A stretch of 37,970 nt of DNA from a virus, in the IMG/VR virus record IMGVR_UViG_3300017746_000044, positions 1 through 37,970 of that record; one strand, given 5' to 3'. This document shows positions 27,769 to 35,802 of this stretch, piece by piece. The stretch's first letter is position 1; each line of letters opens with the position of its first letter. A model generated the notes under the pieces. The model was not told the DNA's origin, ran no database searches, and saw only the letters and a list, made by a program, of their open reading frames with translations. The position numbers and the translations under genes are program-made.

Positions 27769-29679
27769 TTAATAATTTCTACCTCCACCATTTGTTGTAC
27801 TTCCTCCACCTTGTCCTAAACTAACTACTCTACCTACTATATCAGTGTTAGGATATTTTACTTCAAATATCATTGGATCAATAGAAGGAAATATAGTACC
27901 ATTTTGTAAAGCTCCAGTTACATCATATCCATATTTTGAATATCCAGATTGTGTTCCAGCTTTATTTGAAATAGATATATTTGTTACTGTTTGAACTCCT
28001 TGAACACCGTCTAATGCTGTACTTATATCTCTTAATAATATAGGTTGGTTAATTTGCCAACTATTTATATTAAAAATATTTTGTAAAGCAACATTACAAG
28101 CAGTTAATACATTACTATTATTAAAATCTGGGAGAGTTATTATTTCGTAATTAATACATATATTAATTATAAAAGCATCTTTTATATTAATAGTATCCCC
28201 TATCATTCTATATTGATTAATATAGGTTCTTAAGTTTGATTTTAAAGCATCAGAAGCATATGTTAAATTACCATTTAAATCTTGGGATAAAACATATAAA
28301 TCTAAAGTAGTATTAGGATCATTTGCTTTTGGTTTTTGAGTAATTGCCTTAGAAATAATACCAAATTTTGCTGGCATGCTTAAGGCTCTTACTAAATAAT
28401 CATCTGCAGTTACATTTCGTAACTGACTTGATATTTGGGATAAAGAATTTTGTCTTAATTCTTCGGTTGAATCTCCATTACTACCTCCACTAGCCGCGGA
28501 TTCATTATTTACTTGTATTGAATCAAATACTGTTTGAGCTACTGTAGAGTTAAGTGTTTGTGTTTGGAATCTAGTATTATTAGTATTTATTTTTGTAATT
28601 CTATTAGCAGCTACATTAGAAGAAACACCTCCCCCTTTTAAATATCTAATTGATAAAGTAGTAAAACTAGGTGCTATTCCATAAGTATTAGTAAATATAA
28701 AATTAGTTGGAGAATAAGCAGTTGTTAATTTATTACGTTCAAAAGGTAATCCTAAACCTACATTAAAAGGGTTAGGAATTATATCTTCATCTGTATCTGC
28801 AGGATTTCCTGATCCAAATTGTATTTGAAGTTGATTGGAAGATAAAAATCTAGTAGCAAATCTATTTTGTACCTGTTTAGTTTGAAGTAAATAAGGAGCA
28901 TTATCACTCTCAGCATAATTATTAGGATCATTTACATTTACATTTTTTATATTTGTAAATATTTGTTCTTGTCCTAAATAATCTACTTCAAACCATTGAT
29001 TACCTTGACTATCAATACAATCTAATATACCTCCTATATTATTATCTTCTAGTACTACTGTAGGGAATTCCTGAGGTTCATTAAATGAAAAAGTTTGATT
29101 TTTTATAGCTCCAGATAATGCATTTCTTTTTTTCTTTAGTAAATAATAAGTAGGTTCATTATTAGATACTTGAGCAACACTTATATTAGTTGGATCAGAT
29201 GAACCAGATATTGTAAAATCAACTGGATCTTCTATAGTAAAAGATATACTATTATCTGTTTGACAAGTAGTATTAGCTCCAATATAAAGAGCATAACTAA
29301 AGTCAGGAACATAAAGGTTATTTGTATTTCCTCCTGAATCTATACTTGACGATATCTTAGATGGAACTAATTGATAAAATGATAATTCAACAGAAGATAA
29401 ACCTGTTACTTTAGGTTTATAGCCGTACATATAAGATAAATCATATAAATTACTACTTTGTCTAGCGTATTGTAAAAAATTCTCTTGAACCTGGTTATCT
29501 AAATAAAAAGATAAAACATCACCAACATAAGCAGCCTGCTCTATAAACATCATACCTGGAGAAGTTTCTGTAAAATCTGTATAGGTATTTGGAAAATAGG
29601 TTTGGGAATAATTAATTAATTGAGAACGATAGTCTCTAAAATTTTTATTCGTATAATTTATATTTCTTCTTATTGCCAT
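27769..29679 (-). CDS. gp6-like baseplate wedge protein (baseplate J family)
   Basis: A 636-residue protein, close to T4 gp6 (660). The N-terminus has the hallmark TSPGMMFIEQAAYVGDVLSF (about 39-58), followed by YLDNQVQENFLQYARQSSNL and the YGYKPK turn, the gp6/baseplate-J signature. A central domain (about 300-480) contains SAASGGSNGDSTEELRQNSL and the 'LVRALSMPAKFG' segment, typical of the J-like core. The C-terminus ends with a Gly-rich tail. In T4, gp6 dimers make the wedge ring that changes shape during sheath contraction. The gene overlaps the gp25-like stop by TAATG, as expected for co-produced wedge partners. Confident family call. Confidence 0.93.
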   Translation of the reverse strand: MAIRRNINYTNKNFRDYRSQLINYSQTYFPNTYTDFTETSPGMMFIEQAAYVGDVLSFYLDNQVQENFLQYARQSSNLYDLSYMYGYKPKVTGLSSVELSFYQLVPSKISSSIDSGGNTNNLYVPDFSYALYIGANTTCQTDNSISFTIEDPVDFTISGSSDPTNISVAQVSNNEPTYYLLKKKRNALSGAIKNQTFSFNEPQEFPTVVLEDNNIGGILDCIDSQGNQWFEVDYLGQEQIFTNIKNVNVNDPNNYAESDNAPYLLQTKQVQNRFATRFLSSNQLQIQFGSGNPADTDEDIIPNPFNVGLGLPFERNKLTTAYSPTNFIFTNTYGIAPSFTTLSIRYLKGGGVSSNVAANRITKINTNNTRFQTQTLNSTVAQTVFDSIQVNNESAASGGSNGDSTEELRQNSLSQISSQLRNVTADDYLVRALSMPAKFGIISKAITQKPKANDPNTTLDLYVLSQDLNGNLTYASDALKSNLRTYINQYRMIGDTINIKDAFIINICINYEIITLPDFNNSNVLTACNVALQNIFNINSWQINQPILLRDISTALDGVQGVQTVTNISISNKAGTQSGYSKYGYDVTGALQNGTIFPSIDPMIFEVKYPNTDIVGRVVSLGQGGGSTTNGGGRNY

Positions 29680-30086
29680 TAGTTAAAGCTTAAATTTAGT
29701 GTATCATTTATATTTGTATCTGCTACACTATATGTTATGGTTATATTTATGGTATTTTCTTCTTCTGCTGGTAATACTGTTATATTATTTACTCTTACAT
29801 TAGGAAAATAATCTATTAATTTTTGTTGTATATCACCTCTAATATAATCTAAATCTTGACTATCAATTTGAGAAAAAATATATTCTCTTAATCCTGCTCC
29901 AAAAGTAGGATTACCAGGTCTTTCTCCTGGGTTAGTTAAAAAATAATTAATTAAATTGTTTTTAATTGCTTGTTTAGTTTGATAATTAGGAGTGAATACC
30001 CCACCTTCATTCATAGGAAGGTTAAAACCAATTGCTACTTGAGGTCTTTGGTCATTGGGAAATATTCTTTGTGCTCCAAATGCCAT
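29679..30086 (-). CDS. gp25-like baseplate wedge protein
   Basis: A 135-residue protein, matching the usual length of T4 gp25 (132). The family's conserved segment is present as TNPGERPGNPTFGAGLREYI (about 51-70), including the Glu-Arg pair of the 'EPR-like' motif that packs against gp6. It is followed by a helix and two C-terminal strands (ENTINITITYSV). The fold is lysozyme-like by family knowledge but is a structural wedge subunit that helps nucleate the sheath. It is the direct partner of the gp6-like product and overlaps its gene by TAATG. Confidence 0.92.
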   Translation of the reverse strand: MAFGAQRIFPNDQRPQVAIGFNLPMNEGGVFTPNYQTKQAIKNNLINYFLTNPGERPGNPTFGAGLREYIFSQIDSQDLDYIRGDIQQKLIDYFPNVRVNNITVLPAEEENTINITITYSVADTNINDTLNLSFN

Positions 30087-30087
30087 A

Positions 30088-30483
30088 CTATACTTTACCT
30101 TTCATTAATCCCATAATTTGATCCATACTAACATTTCCTTCAGGTAAACTTCCGTTTGGAGATGTTGTATCACCACTTGCTACTTTTAAAGGCATATTAT
30201 TTGTATTTGCACTTAATGTACCATTAGCTCCAGGTCTCATACCATCTAAAACATTCATCATATTTTCTCTTAATGTTGCTTTATCGGTTTCAGGAAGTGA
30301 TGATTGCATCACTGGGTTCATTGGGGTTGGTGCTGCTACATTTGTTGTAGGAGTACCCATTCTATTTTCATAAACAGTTTGTTTAGGAGAGCGTACAGCT
30401 TCCATAAGAATGTCTTTCATTTCCTCTTGAATTGCCTCTTTTACAGCATCTTTTACAATAGTTTTTAATTGACTTAATTTCAT
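30088..30483 (-). CDS. Small helical protein at the head of the gp25-gp6 operon
   Basis: A 131-residue protein. Residues 1-31 form a strongly amphipathic, charged helix (MKLSQLKTIVKDAVKEAIQE). The rest is Pro/Asn/Met-rich and probably unstructured except for a final short helix (MDQIMGLMKGKV). There is no signal peptide. It is the first gene after a copy of the recurrent AT-rich element, and the gp25-like gene follows two bases later, so it probably heads the baseplate wedge transcript. It could be a small tail-assembly or scaffold protein. I do not recognise a family. Confidence 0.62.
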   Translation of the reverse strand: MKLSQLKTIVKDAVKEAIQEEMKDILMEAVRSPKQTVYENRMGTPTTNVAAPTPMNPVMQSSLPETDKATLRENMMNVLDGMRPGANGTLSANTNNMPLKVASGDTTSPNGSLPEGNVSMDQIMGLMKGKV

Positions 30484-30498
30484 GTTATATTGATTTAT

Positions 30499-30507
30499 TA
30501 TAAATAT
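30499..30507 (-). promoter_or_regulatory. Recurrent ATATTTATA element upstream of the wedge operon
   Basis: The coding strand reads ATATTTATAATAAATCAATA, with 15 bases between the element and the ATG. It contains an embedded TATAAT. It separates the hub/spike genes from the wedge genes, a natural transcript boundary. Confidence 0.5.
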
Positions 30508-30511
30508 TAGA

Positions 30512-32005
30512 TTAGTTTGCTTTTAAATCATTTGATCGTATATAAAATGCAAGTTCATCGATTAAAATTTGGTCACTTGCACTAAATGATGGTTCTCCTT
30601 TTAAAACTACAACACCTAATGAATCTGTTGCCGTAGCATATCTTTTTTGTAATGAACCAACTATTCCTTTATTATCAGCTACTGTGGTTAAAGTAAAACC
30701 ATTTACTGTATCATTTGATGGAGTATCTAATTCTGCTTCATCTGGGATTAATTGGAAATCAAGTTCATCTAACCCTTCGGTATCACTACATCTTTCAAAT
30801 TGTTGGTCTAATAAGTTTAGTAATTGAATTATTTGTTTTAATAATCCTAATAAAACAAGTAATGCACCTGCTATACCTAAAGATAGGGTGAAGATGGTTT
30901 TAGATAAAGTTTCTAGTTTTGTTATTAAGGTTTGAAATCTAAGGATTAAACTTGTAGGGATACCAACACCAGGAGGAACAGAAGTTGGTAGTGGTATTGA
31001 TTTAATAATTTGAGAAGCAATTAAAAGTAAAGCTGATAATCCACCTAAAATTCCTGCTATAATTAAAGCAGTATTTAACATTTTATAAATTTGATTTAAC
31101 TGTTTTACAATTCTATTTCTTTTTGCCTTTATTTTTTCTACTTCTTCTGGGGATGGGCATGGTCCTTCACATTCTTCTGCGGTGATTTGACCAGTTAGAT
31201 ATTTAATTATTTCACCTATTAAAAAAGATTGTAATAAAGTTAAAAGTAAAGGTATTAATCTTTCTTTACATTGTTGAATAAACATTTTTAGCAAAATTTT
31301 TAATGTACTTTTTTTGCCTAATGCTTGTATTAAAAGTATAGTTTGTGCTTTAGTTCTTGCTAAATCGGCTTTAGCTTTATCTGTTAAACCCTTTACAGAT
31401 TTTAATTCTGTAGTTTTTAGATCTTCTCTTACTGTTGAATCTAAAGCATACGGAGTTAATTTTTGAGGAATAAATCCTTTTGCTGTAACTAAAATAGGGG
31501 GTTTTATAGCAACTTTTTCAGTATCTTTATTAACTGGGTAGGTAGCTTTAATTTTAAATCTTCCATTTTTATCTGTTCTAGTACTAAACTTAGTCCCAGG
31601 AAGAGGTAATATTACATTAGCATTAGCTATAGTTTCATTTTTATAAAAGTCAATTACAGTACCCTTAATTATATATTCTTTTTTAATTGTATTAGGTACT
31701 TCATAATAGGTTGTAGAACTAATAGTATAAGTACCAGGATCAACATTCATATCTTTTTGAAGTTCATCTAAGGCATTAATTATTAATTGGTCATTAGGTA
31801 AAGTATCTGAAGCTTCTGATATTTTATTAGGTATTGAATCTGTGCTAGTTACAACAGTTTCTGTTTTTAAAGCACCATCATTTAAAGATAAAATGTTAAT
31901 ATATCCTATATCATTAGTTCCTTGTCTAATTAAAGATGAAGAAGCTAAATAGGATTGAGTACCTAAACTACCTACATTATTTGGATTTGAATTATCTTTT
32001 GCCAT
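30512..32005 (-). CDS. Baseplate-cluster protein with CarboxypepD_reg-like domain and membrane-type helices
   Basis: A 497-residue protein of unusual design. Residues about 111-190 form a CarboxypepD_reg-like/Ig-type domain (IIKGTVIDFYKNETIANANV, then FSTRTDKNGRFKIKA), the plug-like extension common in Bacteroidota surface proteins. Next comes a Lys-rich helical region, then three strongly hydrophobic segments: about 249-268, 312-336 (ALIIAGILGGLSALLLIASQ) and 370-398 (LGIAGALLVLLGLLKQIIQL). The middle loop has a Cys pair (ECEGPCP). The C-terminal 100 residues are acidic and soluble. The gene is coupled by TAATG to the gp5-like spike gene, so the protein is probably virion-associated. Membrane-spanning potential suggests a role when the tail meets the cell envelope, for example a channel or pilot protein. 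That is inference; I know no named homologue. Confidence 0.68.
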   Translation of the reverse strand: MAKDNSNPNNVGSLGTQSYLASSSLIRQGTNDIGYINILSLNDGALKTETVVTSTDSIPNKISEASDTLPNDQLIINALDELQKDMNVDPGTYTISSTTYYEVPNTIKKEYIIKGTVIDFYKNETIANANVILPLPGTKFSTRTDKNGRFKIKATYPVNKDTEKVAIKPPILVTAKGFIPQKLTPYALDSTVREDLKTTELKSVKGLTDKAKADLARTKAQTILLIQALGKKSTLKILLKMFIQQCKERLIPLLLTLLQSFLIGEIIKYLTGQITAEECEGPCPSPEEVEKIKAKRNRIVKQLNQIYKMLNTALIIAGILGGLSALLLIASQIIKSIPLPTSVPPGVGIPTSLILRFQTLITKLETLSKTIFTLSLGIAGALLVLLGLLKQIIQLLNLLDQQFERCSDTEGLDELDFQLIPDEAELDTPSNDTVNGFTLTTVADNKGIVGSLQKRYATATDSLGVVVLKGEPSFSASDQILIDELAFYIRSNDLKAN

Positions 32006-33339
32006 TATTTTAGTCTTATAGAATTAGATAATAATGGGGATGTAATCTTACCATCTTTTGGTAGTAAATTTTTTATATTTTTACATACATCCATTAAAGA
32101 TTGAGCAGCTAAATCAACACCTGATGTTTCAATGTTGGTTGCATTTATATCATAACCTTCTAAACCATTTAAAGCAACAGCTAATACTTGAATTTGCTCA
32201 ACTAAAATACTAAATTGTTGTATAAAAGAACCTCCTAGTAAAGCAGGTTCATCTGCAGTTGTACCTCCTATTTTAATACTTGGGGATGAAATATTTATAT
32301 TTTTAGAAGTAAGTCCTATTTGATTATTTGAAGACAAAGAAATTGAATCCTGAGCACTTGCTAATATACTATCAGAAGAAGCATTAAATATTAAACGATT
32401 TGAGTTTAAAATTATTTGGGGATTAAAAAATTCTCGGGGTAATAAAGGTTCTGGGTTTAATGCAGAATAATTTTCACTTGCTGCTCTTAAAGGGATCTGT
32501 TGATATGAAGTCATATAAATAGATGATAAATCTTCTTTTATATCTTCTATAATAGGCAACCATCCAGCATCAGATGAATCTTTAGGTTGACCATTTCTTA
32601 ATATTGTAATAGGATCTCCATTTTTTCCAACAAATGACCAATTATTTTGATAATCATCAGTATTAGAAGAACCCGATATTGAATTTTTAGGAACTGTACT
32701 ACCTAACCTTATAGAATTTCCCCATCTACCTTCATATATATTATCACCAGCAAAGGGAAGTAAAGGATGGATATTGGTTTTTTCTACAAATGAACCTTTT
32801 TCTAATAAGGGGCTATTTAATTTTATATCTGTTGAAAAATCTGTAACTCTACGAACTATACCACTTTCAATTTGTTCATAATCTACTTCTTTTCCAGGAT
32901 TATTTGTACTTAAAGAATTAGGATAAGCATTATGATGTGGGTGATTCCAAATACCTACAGGATTAAGATAATAATATTGTAATATATTAGTATTATTTGT
33001 AATTTGACTTACATTTTTACCTGGAAGGTTAAATAATACTACTATTTCATTAATTAAAGGATAATTTTTTAAATAAGGTAATAAAGGGGTTGCTGTTGGA
33101 TTAGTAGTTGTTTCTTCAATTGATCCCAAATTAGAAATAGGCTCAAAAAATATAGTACCTAACCCATTCCACCCACCATAAGTATTAAATAGGGGATGAG
33201 TATTACTAATAATTATATCCGTTACTCTAGCAGTAATAAATTGAGCTTTTAATGAATCTAGTTGAGAAAAAATGTCTTCTCTATTCTGGATTGTTGCATT
33301 AAATGTAGAATTTAAACCACCAAATCCTGCTTTATTCAT
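32005..33339 (-). CDS. gp5-like baseplate hub / central spike protein
   Basis: A 444-residue protein with the architecture of a gp5/VgrG-type spike. An N-terminal OB-like segment (about 35-110, including VTDIIISNTHPLFNTYGGWN and PLINEIVVLFNLPG) is followed by a large middle domain. A short beta-helix (about 305-359) has an eight-residue rhythm (IILNSNRLIFNASSD, ISLSSNNQIGLTSKNINIS), like the C-terminal prism of T4 gp5. The last 85 residues are helical (SILVEQIQVLAVALNG). No T4 lysozyme domain is apparent, so peptidoglycan cutting must be done elsewhere, as in many marine relatives. It overlaps the 119-residue gene by eight bases at its start and the membrane-helix protein by TAATG at its end. 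Confidence 0.8.
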   Translation of the reverse strand: MNKAGFGGLNSTFNATIQNREDIFSQLDSLKAQFITARVTDIIISNTHPLFNTYGGWNGLGTIFFEPISNLGSIEETTTNPTATPLLPYLKNYPLINEIVVLFNLPGKNVSQITNNTNILQYYYLNPVGIWNHPHHNAYPNSLSTNNPGKEVDYEQIESGIVRRVTDFSTDIKLNSPLLEKGSFVEKTNIHPLLPFAGDNIYEGRWGNSIRLGSTVPKNSISGSSNTDDYQNNWSFVGKNGDPITILRNGQPKDSSDAGWLPIIEDIKEDLSSIYMTSYQQIPLRAASENYSALNPEPLLPREFFNPQIILNSNRLIFNASSDSILASAQDSISLSSNNQIGLTSKNINISSPSIKIGGTTADEPALLGGSFIQQFSILVEQIQVLAVALNGLEGYDINATNIETSGVDLAAQSLMDVCKNIKNLLPKDGKITSPLLSNSIRLK

Positions 33340-33691
33340 TATTTTCCTTTTTTTCCTCGAAGTTATTATTAAGTTTGTCTAACTCAGCCATTAAATCTGC
33401 TTTTTCTTCTTCTGTTATACCCATAGAATCTTCGCTGGAACTATTATTGAGTGCACGTTGTACTATAGTAGCCATTTTAATTAATTGTTCATCGTTACGA
33501 ACACCAATATCCATATATTCTTTTATAAGGGGTACAATTAAAGTTGCATCACCTATATCATTAATAAGGGGTTTAAGTTCAGAGATTAAACCTGATATTT
33601 GTTTTTCTTTCTTTTTTTGATTGTTGTATATTTCTTCTAAAATATTGGAAAATTTTTTCTTCCCAAATACAACACTATCCAATGATCCCAT
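33332..33691 (-). CDS. Conserved helical phage protein (119 residues)
   Basis: An all-helical, highly charged protein. FSNILEEIYNNQKKKEKQIS (about 14-33) is followed by LISELKPLINDIGDATLIVP and IKEYMDIGVRNDEQLIKMAT. This order of segments is one I recall as a conserved unassigned protein of marine T4-like phages. The last 25 residues are a Glu/Asn-rich coiled-coil tail (EEEKADLMAELDKLNNNFEE). It is the first gene after a copy of the recurrent AT-rich element and overlaps the spike gene by eight bases, so it is translated with the baseplate hub genes. A role in hub assembly is possible but not shown. Confidence 0.7.
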   Translation of the reverse strand: MGSLDSVVFGKKKFSNILEEIYNNQKKKEKQISGLISELKPLINDIGDATLIVPLIKEYMDIGVRNDEQLIKMATIVQRALNNSSSEDSMGITEEEKADLMAELDKLNNNFEEKKENNE

Positions 33692-33704
33692 AATATTATT
33701 TTAT

Positions 33705-33713
33705 TATAAATAT
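33705..33713 (-). promoter_or_regulatory. Recurrent ATATTTATA element upstream of the hub operon
   Basis: The coding strand reads CATATTTATAATAAAATAAT before the ATG, 13 bases away. It lies directly after the gp55-like sigma gene and before the block of structural genes, the position expected for a late promoter. Confidence 0.52.
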
Positions 33714-33728
33714 GAATATAAAAAGGAT

Positions 33729-34439
33729 TTAGAATTTAGCGTAACCGTTCTCTAGGTAAAAAATATATTGTGATTTAAATACATCATGTAATTTATCCGC
33801 TATTTTTGTAATTTTTGGAGTTTTTACATCTACCATTTCCCTAATGTATATATAAAGTGCTTTTTTATTAAATACTTCTAATGTTTCTCTTTTTCTGAAT
33901 AATTCAAGAATAGCATCTGCTATTTGAGCATCATTCTTTTTTGGGAAAAGTTCTAATATATTTTGAGTAGTATGATCTACAAATAAATCTATATATTTAT
34001 CTAAATCACTTTTAGTTTTATTCTCATCCATTTTATAAGTATGGGTTGAGTTTTCACTAGTAAGTACATCTACATCTACTTTTTTTATTTTTTTAGTGTA
34101 ATTTTTTTGGTTATATAGTATTAACCAACGTTTTACTATAGTTCCAAAATAAGAATAGGCTTTTGCTCCCCTTCCAGGGTCAAATAAATGCATCTTAGAC
34201 AATAAAAAGGTTATTATTTCATGTTGTAAATGTTCTAAATTCTCAACCTCAGTATGATAAAATTTAAAAGTATGAATTATATTTTGAGTAAGCTTAAAAA
34301 AGGGATAATGAATATGTTGTTCATATATCACACTTCTTATTTCTGGATCAGGTTGGTTATTATATTTAACAATATAGTCCTCTGTCTCTTGAGTAAAGTA
34401 GTTTTTACTCTTTTTTCTTCTTTTTTTAGGTAGTGCCAT
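33729..34439 (-). CDS. gp55-like late-transcription sigma factor
   Basis: A 236-residue protein resembling the T4 gp55 class of minimal sigma factors. A basic N-terminus (PKKRRKKSKNYFTQETEDYI) leads into the sigma region-2-like helices. These are HIHYPFFKLTQNIIHTFKFY (about 42-61), VENLEHLQHEIITFLLSKMH, and the '-10 recognition' helix region LFDPGRGAKAYSYFGTIVKR (about 85-104) with aromatic residues at the expected place. T4 gp55 is 185 residues; the extra length here is a charged C-terminal helical region (about 130-236). The family directs host RNA polymerase, with the sliding clamp, to short AT-rich late promoters. The next gene downstream is preceded by the ATATTTATA element, a likely target. 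It starts immediately after the stop of the membrane-protein gene. Confidence 0.8.
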   Translation of the reverse strand: MALPKKRRKKSKNYFTQETEDYIVKYNNQPDPEIRSVIYEQHIHYPFFKLTQNIIHTFKFYHTEVENLEHLQHEIITFLLSKMHLFDPGRGAKAYSYFGTIVKRWLILYNQKNYTKKIKKVDVDVLTSENSTHTYKMDENKTKSDLDKYIDLFVDHTTQNILELFPKKNDAQIADAILELFRKRETLEVFNKKALYIYIREMVDVKTPKITKIADKLHDVFKSQYIFYLENGYAKF

Positions 34440-34712
34440 TTAGTTGATTCGGAACTTATCCATCCCGTCTTGTAAGTTTTTTATTTGTTTAAAAAACCAA
34501 CCGATTTCATCATCACTTTCAAAAATTCCTTTAGCATCAATTTTATTTAATCGATCACTAGTAAATTTAAGTTGTTTATTGAATTCACCAATATATTCAT
34601 TGTATTGAATTATAATATCTTCTGCTCTTTCATTTTTACGTAAAAGGTTAAAAGTCGTATATCCTAAGATAACGACTAATAAGCTTAATATAATAATTAT
34701 GATTTCTATCAT
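34440..34712 (-). CDS. Small one-pass membrane protein
   Basis: A 90-residue protein with one N-terminal membrane helix (IEIIIIILSLLVVILGYTTF, residues 2-21). A charged, coiled-coil-prone cytoplasmic tail follows, containing the segment FESDDEIGWFFKQIKNLQDG (about 64-83). That tail pattern is familiar from small membrane proteins of marine T4-like phages, again from memory. Its start overlaps the HD-hydrolase stop (TAATG) and its stop touches the sigma-factor start, so the three are made together. Possible roles include tethering a phage complex to the inner membrane; nothing in the sequence decides this. Confidence 0.72.
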   Translation of the reverse strand: MIEIIIIILSLLVVILGYTTFNLLRKNERAEDIIIQYNEYIGEFNKQLKFTSDRLNKIDAKGIFESDDEIGWFFKQIKNLQDGMDKFRIN

Positions 34713-35488
34713 TACAAATTATCTAACATATTTTTTAAACCTGGGCTTGTAATTGTATTAAGTGCCTTAGATTTGGTATTAGTTTTTTTATTTGATGACA
34801 ATGTATAATTCTTCTTTGGCGTAGCCACGCTATCTTTAGAAAACTTTGGAAGCCATTCAATTTCAAATTCAATACGTGCAGCCATCATATCAGCTTGGTG
34901 TAATATAAATGGTAAAGATGTACGAGGTTTTGTTTCTGGCATAAATGATTTTAAATATTTTTCATTAGCAGAATCATATAAACCATCATGGGTCTGGATA
35001 GCTAACATTTCATTAAATGTATATTGTATCCCATATGATTGTAATAAAAATAATCCACGATCTGGTACAGAAGCAAATGCAATTTTCTTATTATGCATAT
35101 ATTCTTCACCTAATTTATCCCTTCTCCATTGATCAGTCTGAGGTATGTAAGATTCATGTTCTTCATCTCCCATTTTACCTAAATCATGATTAATCGCCGA
35201 AAATACCAATTCTTCCTGGGTAAAAGTAGTCATATCACAACCAAATCCTTCCCATACAGCGGACATGGATAAAGCGGCTTTTACTACTCTATTAACGTGA
35301 TCTACATACCCACCTGGGAATGCTGAATGGTATTCTTTCTTATGGGATGCCGGCATTAGAATAATACGGTCTTCATATTTTTTATAGAAATCAAGTAATT
35401 TCTGTTTACGATCACCAGTTATATATGTTTCGATATTAGTATTAAATTCAACCCAATTTGCTTGAATTTGCTCTGCTGTTAATTTCAT
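34712..35488 (-). CDS. HD-domain phosphohydrolase
   Basis: A 258-residue protein with a clear HD metal-site pattern. His64 lies in FPGGYVDHVNRVVKAA, His101-Asp102 in SAINHDLGKMGDEEH, His167-Asp168 in IQTHDGLYD, and Asp200 in LHQADMMAARIEFE. HD enzymes hydrolyse phosphate esters of nucleotides, cyclic nucleotides or RNA ends; the substrate here cannot be read from sequence. The spacing (GGYxxHV first, then HDxGK) resembles stand-alone phage HD proteins and YhaM-like 3'-5' exoribonuclease HD domains. No nucleic-acid-binding OB domain is present. The C-terminal 40 residues are Lys/Asn/Ser-rich and probably disordered. It sits directly upstream of the membrane protein and the sigma factor, an early or middle regulatory setting. 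Confidence 0.82.
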   Translation of the reverse strand: MKLTAEQIQANWVEFNTNIETYITGDRKQKLLDFYKKYEDRIILMPASHKKEYHSAFPGGYVDHVNRVVKAALSMSAVWEGFGCDMTTFTQEELVFSAINHDLGKMGDEEHESYIPQTDQWRRDKLGEEYMHNKKIAFASVPDRGLFLLQSYGIQYTFNEMLAIQTHDGLYDSANEKYLKSFMPETKPRTSLPFILHQADMMAARIEFEIEWLPKFSKDSVATPKKNYTLSSNKKTNTKSKALNTITSPGLKNMLDNL

Positions 35489-35502
35489 AACCCTTTATTT
35501 AT

Positions 35503-35667
35503 TTATCTTTCAATTGCTGTTTTTACATCTGATATAATATCTTTACCCTCATTAAGTACCTTTTTATAAGTTTCTAATGGTTCTTGTCTGGTAGTGATAA
35601 AATCTAATTGGGCAAATTTACCCTCTAATTTTTCTAATAATTGAATTACATAATCTTTGTTTTTCAT
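35503..35667 (-). CDS. Small conserved helical phage protein (54 residues)
   Basis: Read from the internal ATG, the protein is MKNKDYVIQLLEKLEGKFAQ... ending DVKTAIER. It is a two-helix, charged sequence that I recall as a stand-alone small protein in marine T4-like phages; that is why this start was chosen. A longer form beginning at a TTG at position 35727 (74 residues) is also open and has an AAGGG-like stretch in front. I consider it less likely because TTG starts are not used by neighbours, but it is not excluded. It is followed 14 bases later by the HD-hydrolase gene. Function unknown. Confidence 0.65.
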   Translation of the reverse strand: MKNKDYVIQLLEKLEGKFAQLDFITTRQEPLETYKKVLNEGKDIISDVKTAIER

Positions 35668-35802
35668 AATATATTTATATTGATTAACAGGGTATTCCTT
35701 AACCCCTTTTATTACCTTTATTTCCAATCCCTTCTTATTCCCTTTTCTTACAAAACCTGTAATACTAATGTACGAATAGATTTTTGGGGAACCTAATTAT
35801 TT

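Noticed and set aside
35672-35679. Canonical T4 late box TATAAATA on the coding strand
   Set aside because: Only four bases precede the ATG, and similar AT strings occur by chance inside genes; kept as an uncertain finding rather than a promoter feature.
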